Assembly: GCA_035536235.1 (NCBI GenBank)
Contig: DATLOQ010000063.1
Span: 1-32,801, forward strand
DNA: 32,801 bases
Source of the DNA: DATLNF01 sp035536235
Lineage (GTDB): Bacteria; Actinomycetota; Actinomycetes; BP-191
Direction: 5' to 3'
Positions 14,410-22,072 of this stretch are shown in pieces. A program made the position numbers and the translations under genes. The notes beneath the pieces are model-generated. The model saw only the letters and a list, made by a program, of their open reading frames with translations. It ran no database searches and was not told the DNA's origin. Each line of letters begins with the position of its first letter. Position 1 is the first letter of the stretch.

Positions 14410-14452
14410 CCCCCTCGGGGGTCGGGGGACGGCGGGGGAGGAGGAGGCGCGA
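14410..14452 (+). other. G-rich tract, possible quadruplex or hairpin, upstream of murI
   Basis: Directly outside the right repeat, CCCCC-TC-GGGGG (14410-14421) can form a short hairpin. It is followed by two more runs of five G (14424-14428, 14434-14438) and a GGAGGAGG stretch. Three G5 runs plus several GG runs could form a G-quadruplex on the plus strand, about 60-95 bases before the murI start. Only three runs have three or more G, so a stable three-tetrad form is uncertain. Confidence 0.4.
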
Positions 14453-14511
14453 GATGTCCGTTGTCGGGTTTCTGACACGGTGAGAAGTCGGTAACCCTCC
14501 ATACTGATGAA

Positions 14512-15333
14512 GTGAGGAACGAGCCCATCGGCATCTTCGACTCCGGCGTGGGCGGGCTGACCGTGGCCCGTGCCGTCCTGGACCAGCTGCCGCACGAGCC
14601 CATCGTGTACGTCGGTGACACGGCGCACGGCCCCTACGGCCCGCTGCCGCTTGCCGACGTCCGCCGCCACGCCCTCGACGTCATGGACCACCTCGTCGAG
14701 GGTGGGGTGAAGCTGCTGGTCGTCGCCTGCAACACCGCGTCAGCGGCATGCCTGCGCGATGCCCGCGAGCGCTACGCCGTACCCGTGGTCGAGGTGGTGC
14801 TCCCCGCCGTACGCCGGGCCGTCGCCGCGACCCGCAACGGCCGCGTCGGCGTCATCGGCACGACTGCGACGATCGCCAGCCAGGCGTACGACGACGCTTT
14901 CGCCGCGGCCATCGGCATCACCCTGACCACTGCCGCGTGCCCGGCCTTCGTCGACCACGTCGAGCGCGGCGAGACGTACAGCCCCGAGCTGGTGGCGCTC
15001 GCCGAGTCCTACCTCGAGCCGCTGATCTCCGCGGGCGTCGACACGCTCGTCCTCGGCTGCACGCACTATCCGATGCTGACCGGCGTCATCTCGTGGGTGA
15101 TGGGCGACCAGGTCACCCTGGTGTCCAGCGCTGAGGAGACAGCCAAGGACGTCTACCGCGCGCTCGCGCAGGCGGATGCCTTCCGCGACTCGGGGCTTGC
15201 CGAGCCGCCACACCGATTTCTCGCCACCGGGGACCCAGCGCTCTTCGAGCGCCTCGGCCGGCGATTCCTCGGCCCGGAGATCGCCCGGGTCGAGGTGGCC
15301 ACCATGGCATCGCAGTCCGAGAGGGTCCAATAG
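14512..15333 (+). CDS. murI: Glutamate racemase
   Basis: A 273-residue cofactor-independent racemase that makes D-glutamate for peptidoglycan. The two catalytic cysteines are in VACNTAS (C73) and LGCTHYPML (C183, followed by T184-H185). The N-terminal substrate loop is GIFDSGVGGLTVAR with D10-S11. Start GTG 14512 is the only in-frame start near the conserved N-terminus. No Shine-Dalgarno is visible, and a CATACT hexamer at 14500-14505 would put transcription at or next to the GTG, so the mRNA may be leaderless (inference). The metallo-beta-lactamase-fold gene starts at the next base after its stop. The murI-MBL-rph-rdgB order is shared with mycobacteria, where a rhomboid gene (Rv1337) precedes murI. 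Confidence 0.96.
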   Translation: MRNEPIGIFDSGVGGLTVARAVLDQLPHEPIVYVGDTAHGPYGPLPLADVRRHALDVMDHLVEGGVKLLVVACNTASAACLRDARERYAVPVVEVVLPAVRRAVAATRNGRVGVIGTTATIASQAYDDAFAAAIGITLTTAACPAFVDHVERGETYSPELVALAESYLEPLISAGVDTLVLGCTHYPMLTGVISWVMGDQVTLVSSAEETAKDVYRALAQADAFRDSGLAEPPHRFLATGDPALFERLGRRFLGPEIARVEVATMASQSERVQ

Positions 15334-16077
15334 ATGGAGCTCAACGTCCTGGGGTGTGCCGGCACGTTTCCGAGTGCCGACTCCCCCTGCTCGTCCTACC
15401 TCGTGCGCCACGACGGGTACACCCTGCTGATCGACGCCGGGAACGGGTCTCTCGGCGCGCTGCAGAAGGTCGTCGGTCTGCTCGACGTCGACGCTGTCGT
15501 GCTGAGCCACCTGCACGCCGACCACTGCGTCGATCTCGTCGCCTACTCCTACGCTCGGCGCTACCACCCGGAGCGTCCCGACCGGCTGCCGGTCTACGGG
15601 CCGAAGGGCACCCAGGGGCGGCTCTGCCAGATCTTCGAGACCCCTCAGCCCGACGGTCTCGAGCAGGTCTACGACTTCCACACCGTGACCCCGGGACAGT
15701 TCGAGCTGGGTCCGTTCACCCTCGACCTGGCGCCGATGAGTCACCCCGTCGAGTGCCACGCCATCCGGGTCAGCGCGGGGGGTCGGTCGTTGACCTACTC
15801 CGCTGACACCGCGCCGTCCGACGACCTGATACGCCTCGCCCACGGCAGCGACCTCTTCCTGTGCGAGGCGACCTGGCTCGACGGCACGCCGTACCCGCCC
15901 TACGTGCACATGCGCGCCAGCGAGGCGGGCGAGCACGCGACCAAGGCCGACGTCGGCCGGCTGCTGCTCATCCACACGATCAGCTACCAGGACGACCAGC
16001 AAGCGCTGGACGAGGCCACGAACACCTTCGCCGGGCCACTGGGCCTGGCCGTAGCCGGCGCGTCATACGCCGTCTGA
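15334..16077 (+). CDS. Metallo-beta-lactamase-fold hydrolase (Rv1339-like)
   Basis: A 247-residue MBL-fold metal-dependent hydrolase. The metal motif is SHLHADH (H59, H61, D63, H64); the later ligands are in MSHPVECH, YSADTAPSD and LLLIHTI. The N-terminus ELNVLGCAGTFPSADSPCSSYLV resembles the RNase Z/phosphodiesterase-like branch. The M. tuberculosis homologue Rv1339, in the same position after murI, has been reported to act as a cyclic-nucleotide phosphodiesterase; the role here is inferred from that. The ATG directly follows the TAG of murI with no spacing, so the genes are translationally coupled. No signal peptide, hence cytosolic. It converges on the BNR-protein gene, with four bases between stops. 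Confidence 0.9.
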   Translation: MELNVLGCAGTFPSADSPCSSYLVRHDGYTLLIDAGNGSLGALQKVVGLLDVDAVVLSHLHADHCVDLVAYSYARRYHPERPDRLPVYGPKGTQGRLCQIFETPQPDGLEQVYDFHTVTPGQFELGPFTLDLAPMSHPVECHAIRVSAGGRSLTYSADTAPSDDLIRLAHGSDLFLCEATWLDGTPYPPYVHMRASEAGEHATKADVGRLLLIHTISYQDDQQALDEATNTFAGPLGLAVAGASYAV

Positions 16078-16081
16078 TGCT

Positions 16082-18634
16082 TTAGAACGTCTCGCGCCTC
16101 CGGCGGAGCGCCAGTGCTCCCCCGGCCGTGAGCAGCAGTGCGACCACCGCGACGGCGTACGGCGAGCCCGTGGCCGGCAGGGGTGCTGGACGCGGTGCCG
16201 GCCGCGGCGCCGCCGGCACTGCCGGACGGGGAGCAGCCGGTGCCGGGCGTGCTCCCGCGAGCGTCGCCCCCGGATACTTCGTCGACCAGGCTGCGCGCCC
16301 GAAGGTGGCGGCGAAGATCGAGTCGGTGCCTGCGTGGTACTTCAGGTCGGTCACCGGCACCTGCGGCAGGTTGCTGCCGACCGCAAGCCACGAGGCGCCC
16401 TTGTCCCGGCTGATGAAGACACCGACGTCGGTGCCGACGACGAGGTCGTTGCGCACCACGATGATGTCGCTGACCGGCGCGTCGGGCAGGCCGCCCGAGA
16501 TGTCGCGCCAGGTGTCGCCCTGGTCGTCGGTGGCCAGCACGTGCGCCCTGCCGTCGGCCGAGCGGTAGCCGGAGAACGTCAGGTAGATCTTCTTCGGATC
16601 GAGCAGGTCGATCGTCAGCCGCGTGACATAGCCCTTGGGCACGAACAGGTCGCTGCTCAGCTTGGTGAACGACGCGCCCGCGTCGGTCGAGCGGTAGACG
16701 TTGCCGTCGTCGGTGCCGACCATGATCAGGCCCGTGTCGCGGTCGGTGACGTCCAGCGCGCTGATGGTGCCGTAGTTGCGGAACAGCGGGTTGGGTTCGG
16801 CGCCGGCACCGTTGGAGAAGTCCAGCGGAGAGCCAGACACCAGCTCGAAGTTGCGTCCGTGGTCCTCCGACCGGTAGAGCTGGGTGCCACCGGTGTAGAC
16901 GACGGAGGGGTCCGCCGGGTCGAGCTCGACCGGCGTGAACCAGTTGCTGCGGTTCGCGCAGACCAATGCGCAGACGTTGGGGCCGTTGAAGGGCTGGCCC
17001 TTCCCGTCGAAGTACACGGAGCAGGCACCGTACTGCGAGCACCCGTAGTAAATCGTGCCGTCTTCGGGGTTGATGACTGCGGCCAGGCCGTCCCCGCCGT
17101 GGTAGGGAACCCAGCCACCGGGGCTGCCCCGCTCCTCGTGCGCCACCCATGACTTGTTGACACCGTTGTCCTGCAGGCCGGCGACGATGTGAGTCGGGTC
17201 CTTCGTGTCGACGTCGATGGAGTAGAGCTGCACGTCCGGCTCGAACTCCGCCTTCTCGAAGTTGGCGCCGTTGTCATCGGAGCGGTAGACGCCGCCGTCG
17301 TTGCCGACGTAGAGGCGGCCCGGCACCTTGAGGTCGTAGTCCAGGCCGTGGTGGTCGGCGTGGCCCGCGGGCGCGCTGCCCCAGGTGAGCCCGCCGTCCT
17401 TGGTCTCCGACATGTTCACGCCGGTAGCGAACACGTGGTTGGCGTCCTCCGGGTCGACGTAGAGACGCCCGAACCACCAGCCGTAGACGAACGACCCGGT
17501 GACCAGCGGTACGCCGGCGCCGACGCCGGTGAAGAGGCCGCCGCCGTCGTTGCTGGTGAAGAAACCCGCGAAGGCGCCGATCTCGGTGGACTTGTAAGCG
17601 TAGACGCGGTTGGGCGCGGACGGGGCGTACGCGATGCCGATGCGGCCCTCACCAGGGTTGGGTGCGAAGGCCGGTCCGCCGCTGCGGGCCCAGGTCGCGC
17701 CGCCGTCGGTGGAGCGGTAGACCCCGGTGCCGACACCGGTGTAGTAGCGCCGGTCGGGCTCGCGGAAGTTCTCCCACATGGTCGCGACCATGTTCTGCGA
17801 GTTGTTGGGGTCGATCGCCACGTCGGCCGCGCCGGTGCGGGCGTTGTCTCCCTCGAGCACGAGCTCCCAGGTGTCTCCGCCGTTCTCGGAGCGGAAGAGG
17901 CCGCGCTCGCCGCCCTCGGCGTAGAGGTTGCCCACTGCTGCGACGAAGACCCGCTTCTCGTTCTTGGGGTCGACGACGATGCGACCGATCCGGTTGCTCG
18001 TCGGCAGGCCGATGTACTGCCAGGACTTGCCGCGGTCCTTGGAGCGGTAGACGCCGTTGCCGCCGTACGTCGTCGAGCCACCGCCCGGTCCGGCCTCGCC
18101 GGTGCCGACGTAGATCACGCCGCCCTTGGACATGGTCATGGCGCCCATGGTCTGGATGTTGCTGGCCGGCCAGATAGAGCTGAACGTCTTGCCGGCGTCT
18201 TTGCTCACCCACACTCCGCCGCTGGCAGCCAGGGAGTAGACGGTGTCCTTGAGCACAGGGTCAACGGCGACGTCGAGGACGCGCCCACCGATGTTGGTCG
18301 GGCCGGTCATCTGCCACTGCGCGCTCGCGACGTCCGGCGCCTTCGCCGCGGTCTGCGCGCGCACCATGGCCGCGGCTTGGACGGCCCGGGCGTAGGCGCC
18401 TGGGGGCACGGGGCCCCGCATGGCCTCGAGCGGGCTCACGTCGTCCGCCGGGTTGATGCCGAGCTCACCATCGGTGGGGAGCGCGGGCTGCAGCGCCGAA
18501 GCCGGGCTGGCAGCGGCCACGGCCGGCGCGACGGGTGCCGCGGACCGGGAGCCGGGGACGGTGAGCGACGCGGCCAAGGCGGCCGGGCCAAGAAGGGCAG
18601 CGGCGGCGACGCGATGACGCAGAGTGACGCGCAT
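16082..18634 (-). CDS. Secreted BNR/Asp-box beta-propeller protein with LPATG sorting signal
   Basis: An 850-residue cell-surface protein. It has a signal peptide (residues about 1-33), an Ala/Pro-rich region, then a long propeller region with about eleven Asp-box motifs of the form S/T-x-D-x-G-x-x-W/F: WVSKDAGKTF, YRSKDRGKSW, FRSENGGDTW (N for D), YRSTDGGATW, FTSNDGGGLF, SETKDGGLTW, YRSDDNGANF, YRSEDHGRNF, YRSTDAGASF, LATDDQGDTW and FISRDKGASW. The number suggests a sortilin/Vps10-like ten-bladed or double propeller. A Pro/Ala-rich linker leads to LPATG (819-823), a membrane span and RRRRETF. ATG 18634 has GGAG at good distance. Often annotated as glycosyl hydrolase, but I see no catalytic evidence. 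It is divergent from the LVIVD gene across 131 bp. Confidence 0.88.
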   Translation of the reverse strand: MRVTLRHRVAAAALLGPAALAASLTVPGSRSAAPVAPAVAAASPASALQPALPTDGELGINPADDVSPLEAMRGPVPPGAYARAVQAAAMVRAQTAAKAPDVASAQWQMTGPTNIGGRVLDVAVDPVLKDTVYSLAASGGVWVSKDAGKTFSSIWPASNIQTMGAMTMSKGGVIYVGTGEAGPGGGSTTYGGNGVYRSKDRGKSWQYIGLPTSNRIGRIVVDPKNEKRVFVAAVGNLYAEGGERGLFRSENGGDTWELVLEGDNARTGAADVAIDPNNSQNMVATMWENFREPDRRYYTGVGTGVYRSTDGGATWARSGGPAFAPNPGEGRIGIAYAPSAPNRVYAYKSTEIGAFAGFFTSNDGGGLFTGVGAGVPLVTGSFVYGWWFGRLYVDPEDANHVFATGVNMSETKDGGLTWGSAPAGHADHHGLDYDLKVPGRLYVGNDGGVYRSDDNGANFEKAEFEPDVQLYSIDVDTKDPTHIVAGLQDNGVNKSWVAHEERGSPGGWVPYHGGDGLAAVINPEDGTIYYGCSQYGACSVYFDGKGQPFNGPNVCALVCANRSNWFTPVELDPADPSVVYTGGTQLYRSEDHGRNFELVSGSPLDFSNGAGAEPNPLFRNYGTISALDVTDRDTGLIMVGTDDGNVYRSTDAGASFTKLSSDLFVPKGYVTRLTIDLLDPKKIYLTFSGYRSADGRAHVLATDDQGDTWRDISGGLPDAPVSDIIVVRNDLVVGTDVGVFISRDKGASWLAVGSNLPQVPVTDLKYHAGTDSIFAATFGRAAWSTKYPGATLAGARPAPAAPRPAVPAAPRPAPRPAPLPATGSPYAVAVVALLLTAGGALALRRRRETF

Positions 18635-18765
18635 GAAGGACTCCGGGGTCGCAGAAATCGGATTACTGAGGACATTCTCCGTGCCCGCGCGCTTTCCTGC
18701 CGGGCAGGAACTCAGCGCCGGGGCGCCGAAGACTCCGAGAACCCCCGCCGAGAAACGGACCCCCG

Positions 18766-20022
18766 ATGCGCCGCCTCCCGTTCGTGCTTGCTGCGCTTGC
18801 CCTGGCCGTCTCCGCGGCTCCGGCGAGCAGCCTCGCCCGCACGGCACCGGCGTCGCCGGGCCCCGGCTACATCGCCACCGACAACGTCAGCTGGCTGGGC
18901 AACATTTCTGTCAACATCGACAGCGCAGGCGCGCGGATCGTCGGCAAGCACCTCTACATCACCGAGGACCGCGGCCTGACGATCTACGACATCAGCAACC
19001 CGACCCTCCCGGTGCCGCTGTCGTTCCTGCCTGTGCCGCAGATGCCCTACTTCACCGAGGAGGACGTCGACACCAACGGCAAGGTCCTGCTCATCGGCGG
19101 CTACGGGATGCTCAACGTGATCGACGTACGCAACCCGAAGGCGCCGAAGATCACCTTCCAGCTCCGAGGCGCCGACGACCACACCATCAGCTGCGTCCTG
19201 GACTGCACGTACGCCTACGGCAACTCGGGGCTGATCGTCGACCTCACCAACCCGGAGGGGCCCAGTGTCGTCGGCAACTGGGCCAAGGGCACCCGGGCGC
19301 CCGACGGCGGCCACGACGTCACCGAGATCGCGCCCGGCCTGGTGGTGACCTCGAGCTCCCCGGTCCTCTACCTCGATGCCCGCAAGAACCCGCGCAAGCC
19401 CACGGTGCTGGCCACCGGCGCGCTTCCGGACGACCGCTACATGCACGGCAACCTCTGGCCCCGGGGCGGCAAGGACCGCTGGATCATCGGCGGAAGCGAG
19501 ACCGGCGGCAACTGCACTCCCGGGGCCGGCGGGCTGATGACCTTCGACACCCGCGGCTGGGAGAAGACGAAGAAGTTCCGCCTGACCGACGACTTCCGAC
19601 TTGGCACCGGCCTGCCGACCGAAGGTGACTCGCCGTACGACCAGTTCTGCGCGCACTGGTTCTCCACCCACCCCAAGTGGCGCGACGGCGGCCTGCTCGC
19701 CATGGGCTGGTACGAGCACGGCACCCGGTTCTTCGACATCGCCAAGAAGAACGGGAAGATCTCCGAGATCGGCTGGTTCTACCCGGTTGGCGGCTCCACC
19801 TCGGCGGCCTACTGGGTCACCGATACGATCGTGTACGCCGTCGACTACCAGCGCGGCATCGACATCCTGAAGTTCAGCGGCAAGCCCTCGTCGCGGGTCG
19901 TCAAGGTCGCGGGCACCGAGCGCGCTCAGGCCCGCCGCGCTCCCAAGCAGGGCCCGCGGATCCATTTCGAGGGTGCCGCCGCCGGGCGGCCGTCGGCGTA
20001 CGTCTGCCCCCTACCCGCGTAG
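18766..20022 (+). CDS. Secreted LVIVD-repeat beta-propeller protein (copy 1)
   Basis: A 418-residue secreted protein. A signal peptide (residues about 1-24, LPFVLAALALAVSAAPASS) is followed by LVIVD-type repeats: LYITEDRGLTIYDISNPTLP, LNVIDVRNPKAPK, LIVDLTNPEGP, VLYLDARKNPRKP, and near the end TRFFDIAKKNGKI and GIDILKFSG. Such repeats form a propeller; the biochemical role of the family is unknown. No LPxTG or membrane anchor follows, so it is probably released or wall-associated. It ends SAYVCPLPA, similar to the end of copy 2. It shares a divergent promoter region with the BNR gene, and rph starts 53 bases after it, so it may drive rph transcription. Start ATG 18766, with only a weak ribosome binding site. 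Confidence 0.85.
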   Translation: MRRLPFVLAALALAVSAAPASSLARTAPASPGPGYIATDNVSWLGNISVNIDSAGARIVGKHLYITEDRGLTIYDISNPTLPVPLSFLPVPQMPYFTEEDVDTNGKVLLIGGYGMLNVIDVRNPKAPKITFQLRGADDHTISCVLDCTYAYGNSGLIVDLTNPEGPSVVGNWAKGTRAPDGGHDVTEIAPGLVVTSSSPVLYLDARKNPRKPTVLATGALPDDRYMHGNLWPRGGKDRWIIGGSETGGNCTPGAGGLMTFDTRGWEKTKKFRLTDDFRLGTGLPTEGDSPYDQFCAHWFSTHPKWRDGGLLAMGWYEHGTRFFDIAKKNGKISEIGWFYPVGGSTSAAYWVTDTIVYAVDYQRGIDILKFSGKPSSRVVKVAGTERAQARRAPKQGPRIHFEGAAAGRPSAYVCPLPA

Positions 20023-20075
20023 GCTCGCGCACCGGTCGGACCATCGCGGTCCGCGAGGACGCGAGGAGCGCACCA

Positions 20076-20837
20076 GTGGCACGTCCGGACGGACGCACCC
20101 CCGACCAGCTGCGACCGGTCACCCTGACCCGCGGGTGGCTCGACCACGCCGAGGGCTCGGTCCTCGTGGAGTTCGGCGCGACCCGGGTGCTCTGCGCCGC
20201 GAGCGTCTCCGACGGCGTGCCGCGGTGGCGCAAGGGGAGCGGCCTGGGCTGGGTGACCAGCGAGTACGCGATGCTGCCGCGCGCCACGCACACCCGCTCC
20301 GACCGCGAGTCGGTCAAGGGCCGGATCGGCGGTCGCACCCACGAGATCTCGCGCTTGATCGGCCGCTCGCTGCGCGCGTGCATCGACCTCAAGGCCCTGG
20401 GCGAGAACACCATTCAGATCGACTGCGACGTGCTCCAGGCCGATGGGGGCACGCGTACGGCGGCGATCACCGGCGCCTTCGTCGCGCTGCAGGACGCTGT
20501 GACCCTGCTGGGCTCGCGCGGCAAGCTCGCCGGCGAGGCGATCACCGGGTCCGTGCAGGCGGTGAGCGTCGGCATCGTGGCGGGCGAGCCGGTCCTCGAC
20601 CTCTGCTACACCGAGGACGTCGCGGCCGACGTCGACATGAACGTCGTCATGACGGGCGCCGGCGGCATCGTCGAGGTGCAGGGCACGGCGGAGCGGGCGA
20701 CGTTCGACCGGCCCATGCTCGACCGGCTGCTCGACCTGGCGACGAGCGGCTGCGCGGAGCTGGCCAGCCTCCAGCGGGTCGCGCTCGACGGCCCGCTGTC
20801 CGCGCGAAGCCGCTCGGACGAGACCTTTCGGGGCTGA
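20076..20837 (+). CDS. rph: Ribonuclease PH
   Basis: A 253-residue phosphorolytic 3'-5' exoribonuclease that trims tRNA 3' ends. Family segments are plain: ARPDGRTPDQLRPVTLTRGW at the start, GSVLVEFGATRVLCAASV, the long conserved GSGLGWVTSEYAMLPRATHTR, VKGRIGGRTHEISRLIGRSLRA and QIDCDVLQADGGTRTAAITGA. Arg residues in the RTHEISRLIGR helix and the DGGTR segment bind phosphate and RNA in the family. The start GTG 20076 follows GAGGAG at seven bases; the frame is open upstream but overlaps the LVIVD gene. rdgB begins two bases after its stop, so the pair is coupled, as in most actinobacteria. Confidence 0.97.
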   Translation: MARPDGRTPDQLRPVTLTRGWLDHAEGSVLVEFGATRVLCAASVSDGVPRWRKGSGLGWVTSEYAMLPRATHTRSDRESVKGRIGGRTHEISRLIGRSLRACIDLKALGENTIQIDCDVLQADGGTRTAAITGAFVALQDAVTLLGSRGKLAGEAITGSVQAVSVGIVAGEPVLDLCYTEDVAADVDMNVVMTGAGGIVEVQGTAERATFDRPMLDRLLDLATSGCAELASLQRVALDGPLSARSRSDETFRG

Positions 20838-20839
20838 GG

Positions 20840-21463
20840 GTGCTGCGGGTCGTCCTCGCTACCCAGAACCGCGGCAAGCTTCTCGAGCTGCGACGCATCC
20901 TCGGCGCGGAGCCGTCGCTGGTGTCTTTCGACATCGAGCTGGTCGGCGCTGGCGACGTACCGGGCGCGCCCGAGGTGGCGGAGACCGGTGTGACGTTCGC
21001 CGCGAACGCGCTGCTCAAGGCGCACGCCCTCGCCGCGCACACCGGCTGGCCGGCGGTCGCCGACGACAGCGGACTCTGCGTCGACGCGCTGGGCGGCGAT
21101 CCCGGAGTGCGAAGTGCGCGCTGGGCGGGCGAGCCGAGCGACGACGCGGCCAACCTGGCGCTGGTGCTGAGTCAGCTGGCCGACGTACCGGCAGGTCGAC
21201 GCGGGGCGCACTTCGCCTGCGCGGCAGCGGTGGTAGTGCCAGGAGTGGGGGAGCGGGTGGTGGAGGCGACGATGGCGGGCCAGGTGATTGCGGTCCCCCG
21301 CGGAACCGGTGGCTTCGGCTACGACCCCGCCTTCGTGCCGACCGGCGAGCGTCGTACGACAGCCGAGATGCCACCGGAAGAAAAGGATGCGATCAGCCAC
21401 CGGGGCAAGGCCTTCCGAGCCCTAGCCACCGTCTTCGCCGACCTCCTGAGAGGGGCTACCTGA
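20840..21463 (+). CDS. rdgB: Non-canonical purine NTP pyrophosphatase (RdgB/HAM1)
   Basis: A 207-residue housecleaning enzyme that hydrolyses ITP, dITP and XTP to the monophosphates. The signature segments are VLATQNRGKLLELRRIL at the N-terminus, VADDSGLCVDALGGDPGVRSARWAG in the middle, GTGGFGYDPAF, and the C-terminal AISHRGKAFRAL. The start GTG 20840 lies two bases after the rph stop, giving a coupled pair. It is the last gene of the conserved block; the following sigma-factor gene begins 81 bases later and has its own ribosome binding site. Confidence 0.96.
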   Translation: MLRVVLATQNRGKLLELRRILGAEPSLVSFDIELVGAGDVPGAPEVAETGVTFAANALLKAHALAAHTGWPAVADDSGLCVDALGGDPGVRSARWAGEPSDDAANLALVLSQLADVPAGRRGAHFACAAAVVVPGVGERVVEATMAGQVIAVPRGTGGFGYDPAFVPTGERRTTAEMPPEEKDAISHRGKAFRALATVFADLLRGAT

Positions 21464-21544
21464 CGGATTCGACCGGAGCGATGCAGCACATTCGGCGGCA
21501 CCAGCGTCTTGGCAAGTGTGCAGATCACTCGTGAGAGGACCGTG

Positions 21545-22072
21545 GTGGACCGTTCCGAGCAGGACGGCTTCGAGAGTTTCGTCGCCGCGTCCGGCGCTCG
21601 GCTCCTACGACTGGCGATCGGCCTGACCGGCGACCGGGGTCTGGCCGAGGACCTGGTCCAGGAGACGCTCGCTCGTACCTACCTCGCGTGGCGCCGGATC
21701 CGAGATCGCGATGCCGCAGAGGCGTACGCGCGGCGGATCCTGGTGACCACGCACATCAGCCTGTGGCGTCGTCGGCGAGTGCCGGAGCAGGTCACTGCAG
21801 AGCTCCCGGAGTGGGCGGGGTCCGACGCATACGCCGCGCTCGACGGCCGTGCCGAGCTCTGGGCGGCACTCGGTCGACTCGGCCGTAAGCAGCGCGCAGT
21901 TCTCGTGCTGCGCTACTACGAGGATCGGGACGACACCGAGGTCGCCGCGTTGCTGGGCTGCTCGACGTCAACGGTCCGCAGCCAAGCAGCCCGGGCGCTG
22001 GCCACCCTGCGGATGGTTCCCGGTCTCGGCGCCGCCACGACCACGTCAACAGAGAGGTGGTCCGCGCCATGA
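21545..22072 (+). CDS. ECF sigma factor, SigE family
   Basis: A 175-residue extracytoplasmic-function sigma factor. Region 2 is LLRLAIGLTGDRGLAEDLVQETLARTYLAWRRI followed by AYARRILVTTHISLWRRRR. Region 4 is LWAALGRLGRKQRAVLVLRYYEDRDDTEVAALLGCSTSTVRSQAARALATLR, with the helix-turn-helix at its end. This is the compact SASP/SigE-type group common in actinobacteria. I prefer GTG 21545, which has GAGAGGA at the right distance; GTG 21542 and TTG 21509 are in frame. Its stop overlaps the ATG of the next gene by four bases (ATGA), showing coupled production with a membrane protein that is probably its regulator. The signal is unknown. Confidence 0.92.
   Translation: MDRSEQDGFESFVAASGARLLRLAIGLTGDRGLAEDLVQETLARTYLAWRRIRDRDAAEAYARRILVTTHISLWRRRRVPEQVTAELPEWAGSDAYAALDGRAELWAALGRLGRKQRAVLVLRYYEDRDDTEVAALLGCSTSTVRSQAARALATLRMVPGLGAATTTSTERWSAP

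Noticed and set aside
14740..16002. Antisense ORF (420 codons) across murI and the MBL-fold gene
   Set aside because: It covers two well-conserved genes on the plus strand and shows no recognisable motif of its own.
16082..18634. Glycosyl hydrolase or sialidase function for the BNR protein
   Set aside because: Asp boxes are structural; no sialidase Arg triad or catalytic residues were identified.
17189..18979. Long ORF (596 codons) antisense to the BNR-protein gene
   Set aside because: Composition is Arg/Val/Gly-rich with no domain. The opposite strand encodes a signal peptide, regular Asp boxes and a sorting signal, so this is a GC-rich shadow.
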